A DNA stretch of 7,081 nucleotides, from positions 1-7,081 of the forward strand of contig DFZN01000070.1 of NCBI GenBank assembly GCA_002382735.1. The letters run 5' to 3'. The notes under the pieces were generated by a model. The model worked only from the letters and a program-made list of their open reading frames with translations, searched no databases and was not told where the DNA came from. Below, piece by piece: positions 7,078 through 7,081 of this stretch (position 1 is the stretch's first letter; each line of letters opens with the position of its first letter). The DNA comes from a bacterium UBP11_UBA4055 (GTDB taxonomy: Bacteria; UBA4055). Made by a program: the position numbers and the translations under genes.

Positions 7078-7081
7078 ATGA
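7078..7081 (+). CDS. Probable start of the V-type ATPase subunit K gene (partial, cut by window edge)
   Basis: Only the ATG and one further base are inside the window, so no protein sequence can be read. The gene expected here from the conserved order of this operon type is subunit K, the small membrane protolipid that forms the rotating ring. Support is limited to the upstream AGGAG and the operon context. The 15-base spacing leaves the exact start uncertain. Confidence 0.4.

Overview
This window is one contiguous, tightly packed V/A-type (vacuolar/archaeal-type) rotary ATPase operon, all on the + strand. Six complete genes are present in the order E - DUF2764 protein - A - B - D - I. They are followed by a ribosome binding site and what is probably the first codon of the next gene, expected to be the membrane-ring subunit K, at the right edge. 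Every gene is intact. No mobile element, RNA gene, CRISPR array, frameshift or antisense gene is supported, and no non-coding stretch exceeds 45 bases.

Layout. Bases 1-32 are a short AT-rich leader with a clear AGGAG site. Bases 33-650 encode the peripheral-stalk subunit E. Bases 651-1472 encode a DUF2764-family protein lying where other V/A-ATPase operons carry subunit C. Bases 1494-3251 encode the catalytic subunit A and 3252-4574 the non-catalytic subunit B. Bases 4601-5200 encode the central-shaft subunit D, and 5197-7032 the membrane stator subunit I (a-subunit homologue). Bases 7033-7077 are an AT-rich leader for the next gene.

How the parts work together. A and B should alternate in the hexameric head, where A hydrolyses or makes ATP. 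D turns inside the head. The DUF2764 protein may be the socket joining D to the membrane ring (inference). I and the K ring form the ion path, and E holds the head still against I. The recognisable small subunits F and G are absent from the window. Ion specificity (H+ or Na+) and the direction of work (synthesis or pumping) cannot be read here because subunit K lies outside.

Organism. From memory, the order E-DUF2764-A-B-D-I-K is the bacterial arrangement seen in Bacteroidota, spirochaetes and Chlamydiae, not the archaeal or Thermus/Enterococcus arrangement, which carries C, F and often G. Moderate GC, frequent AGA/AGG arginine and ATA isoleucine codons, and several good Shine-Dalgarno sites are visible. 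The Shine-Dalgarno sites argue mildly against typical Bacteroidota, which use them little. A spirochaete or an uncultured bacterial phylum with this operon type is plausible, but the phylum cannot be fixed from this window.
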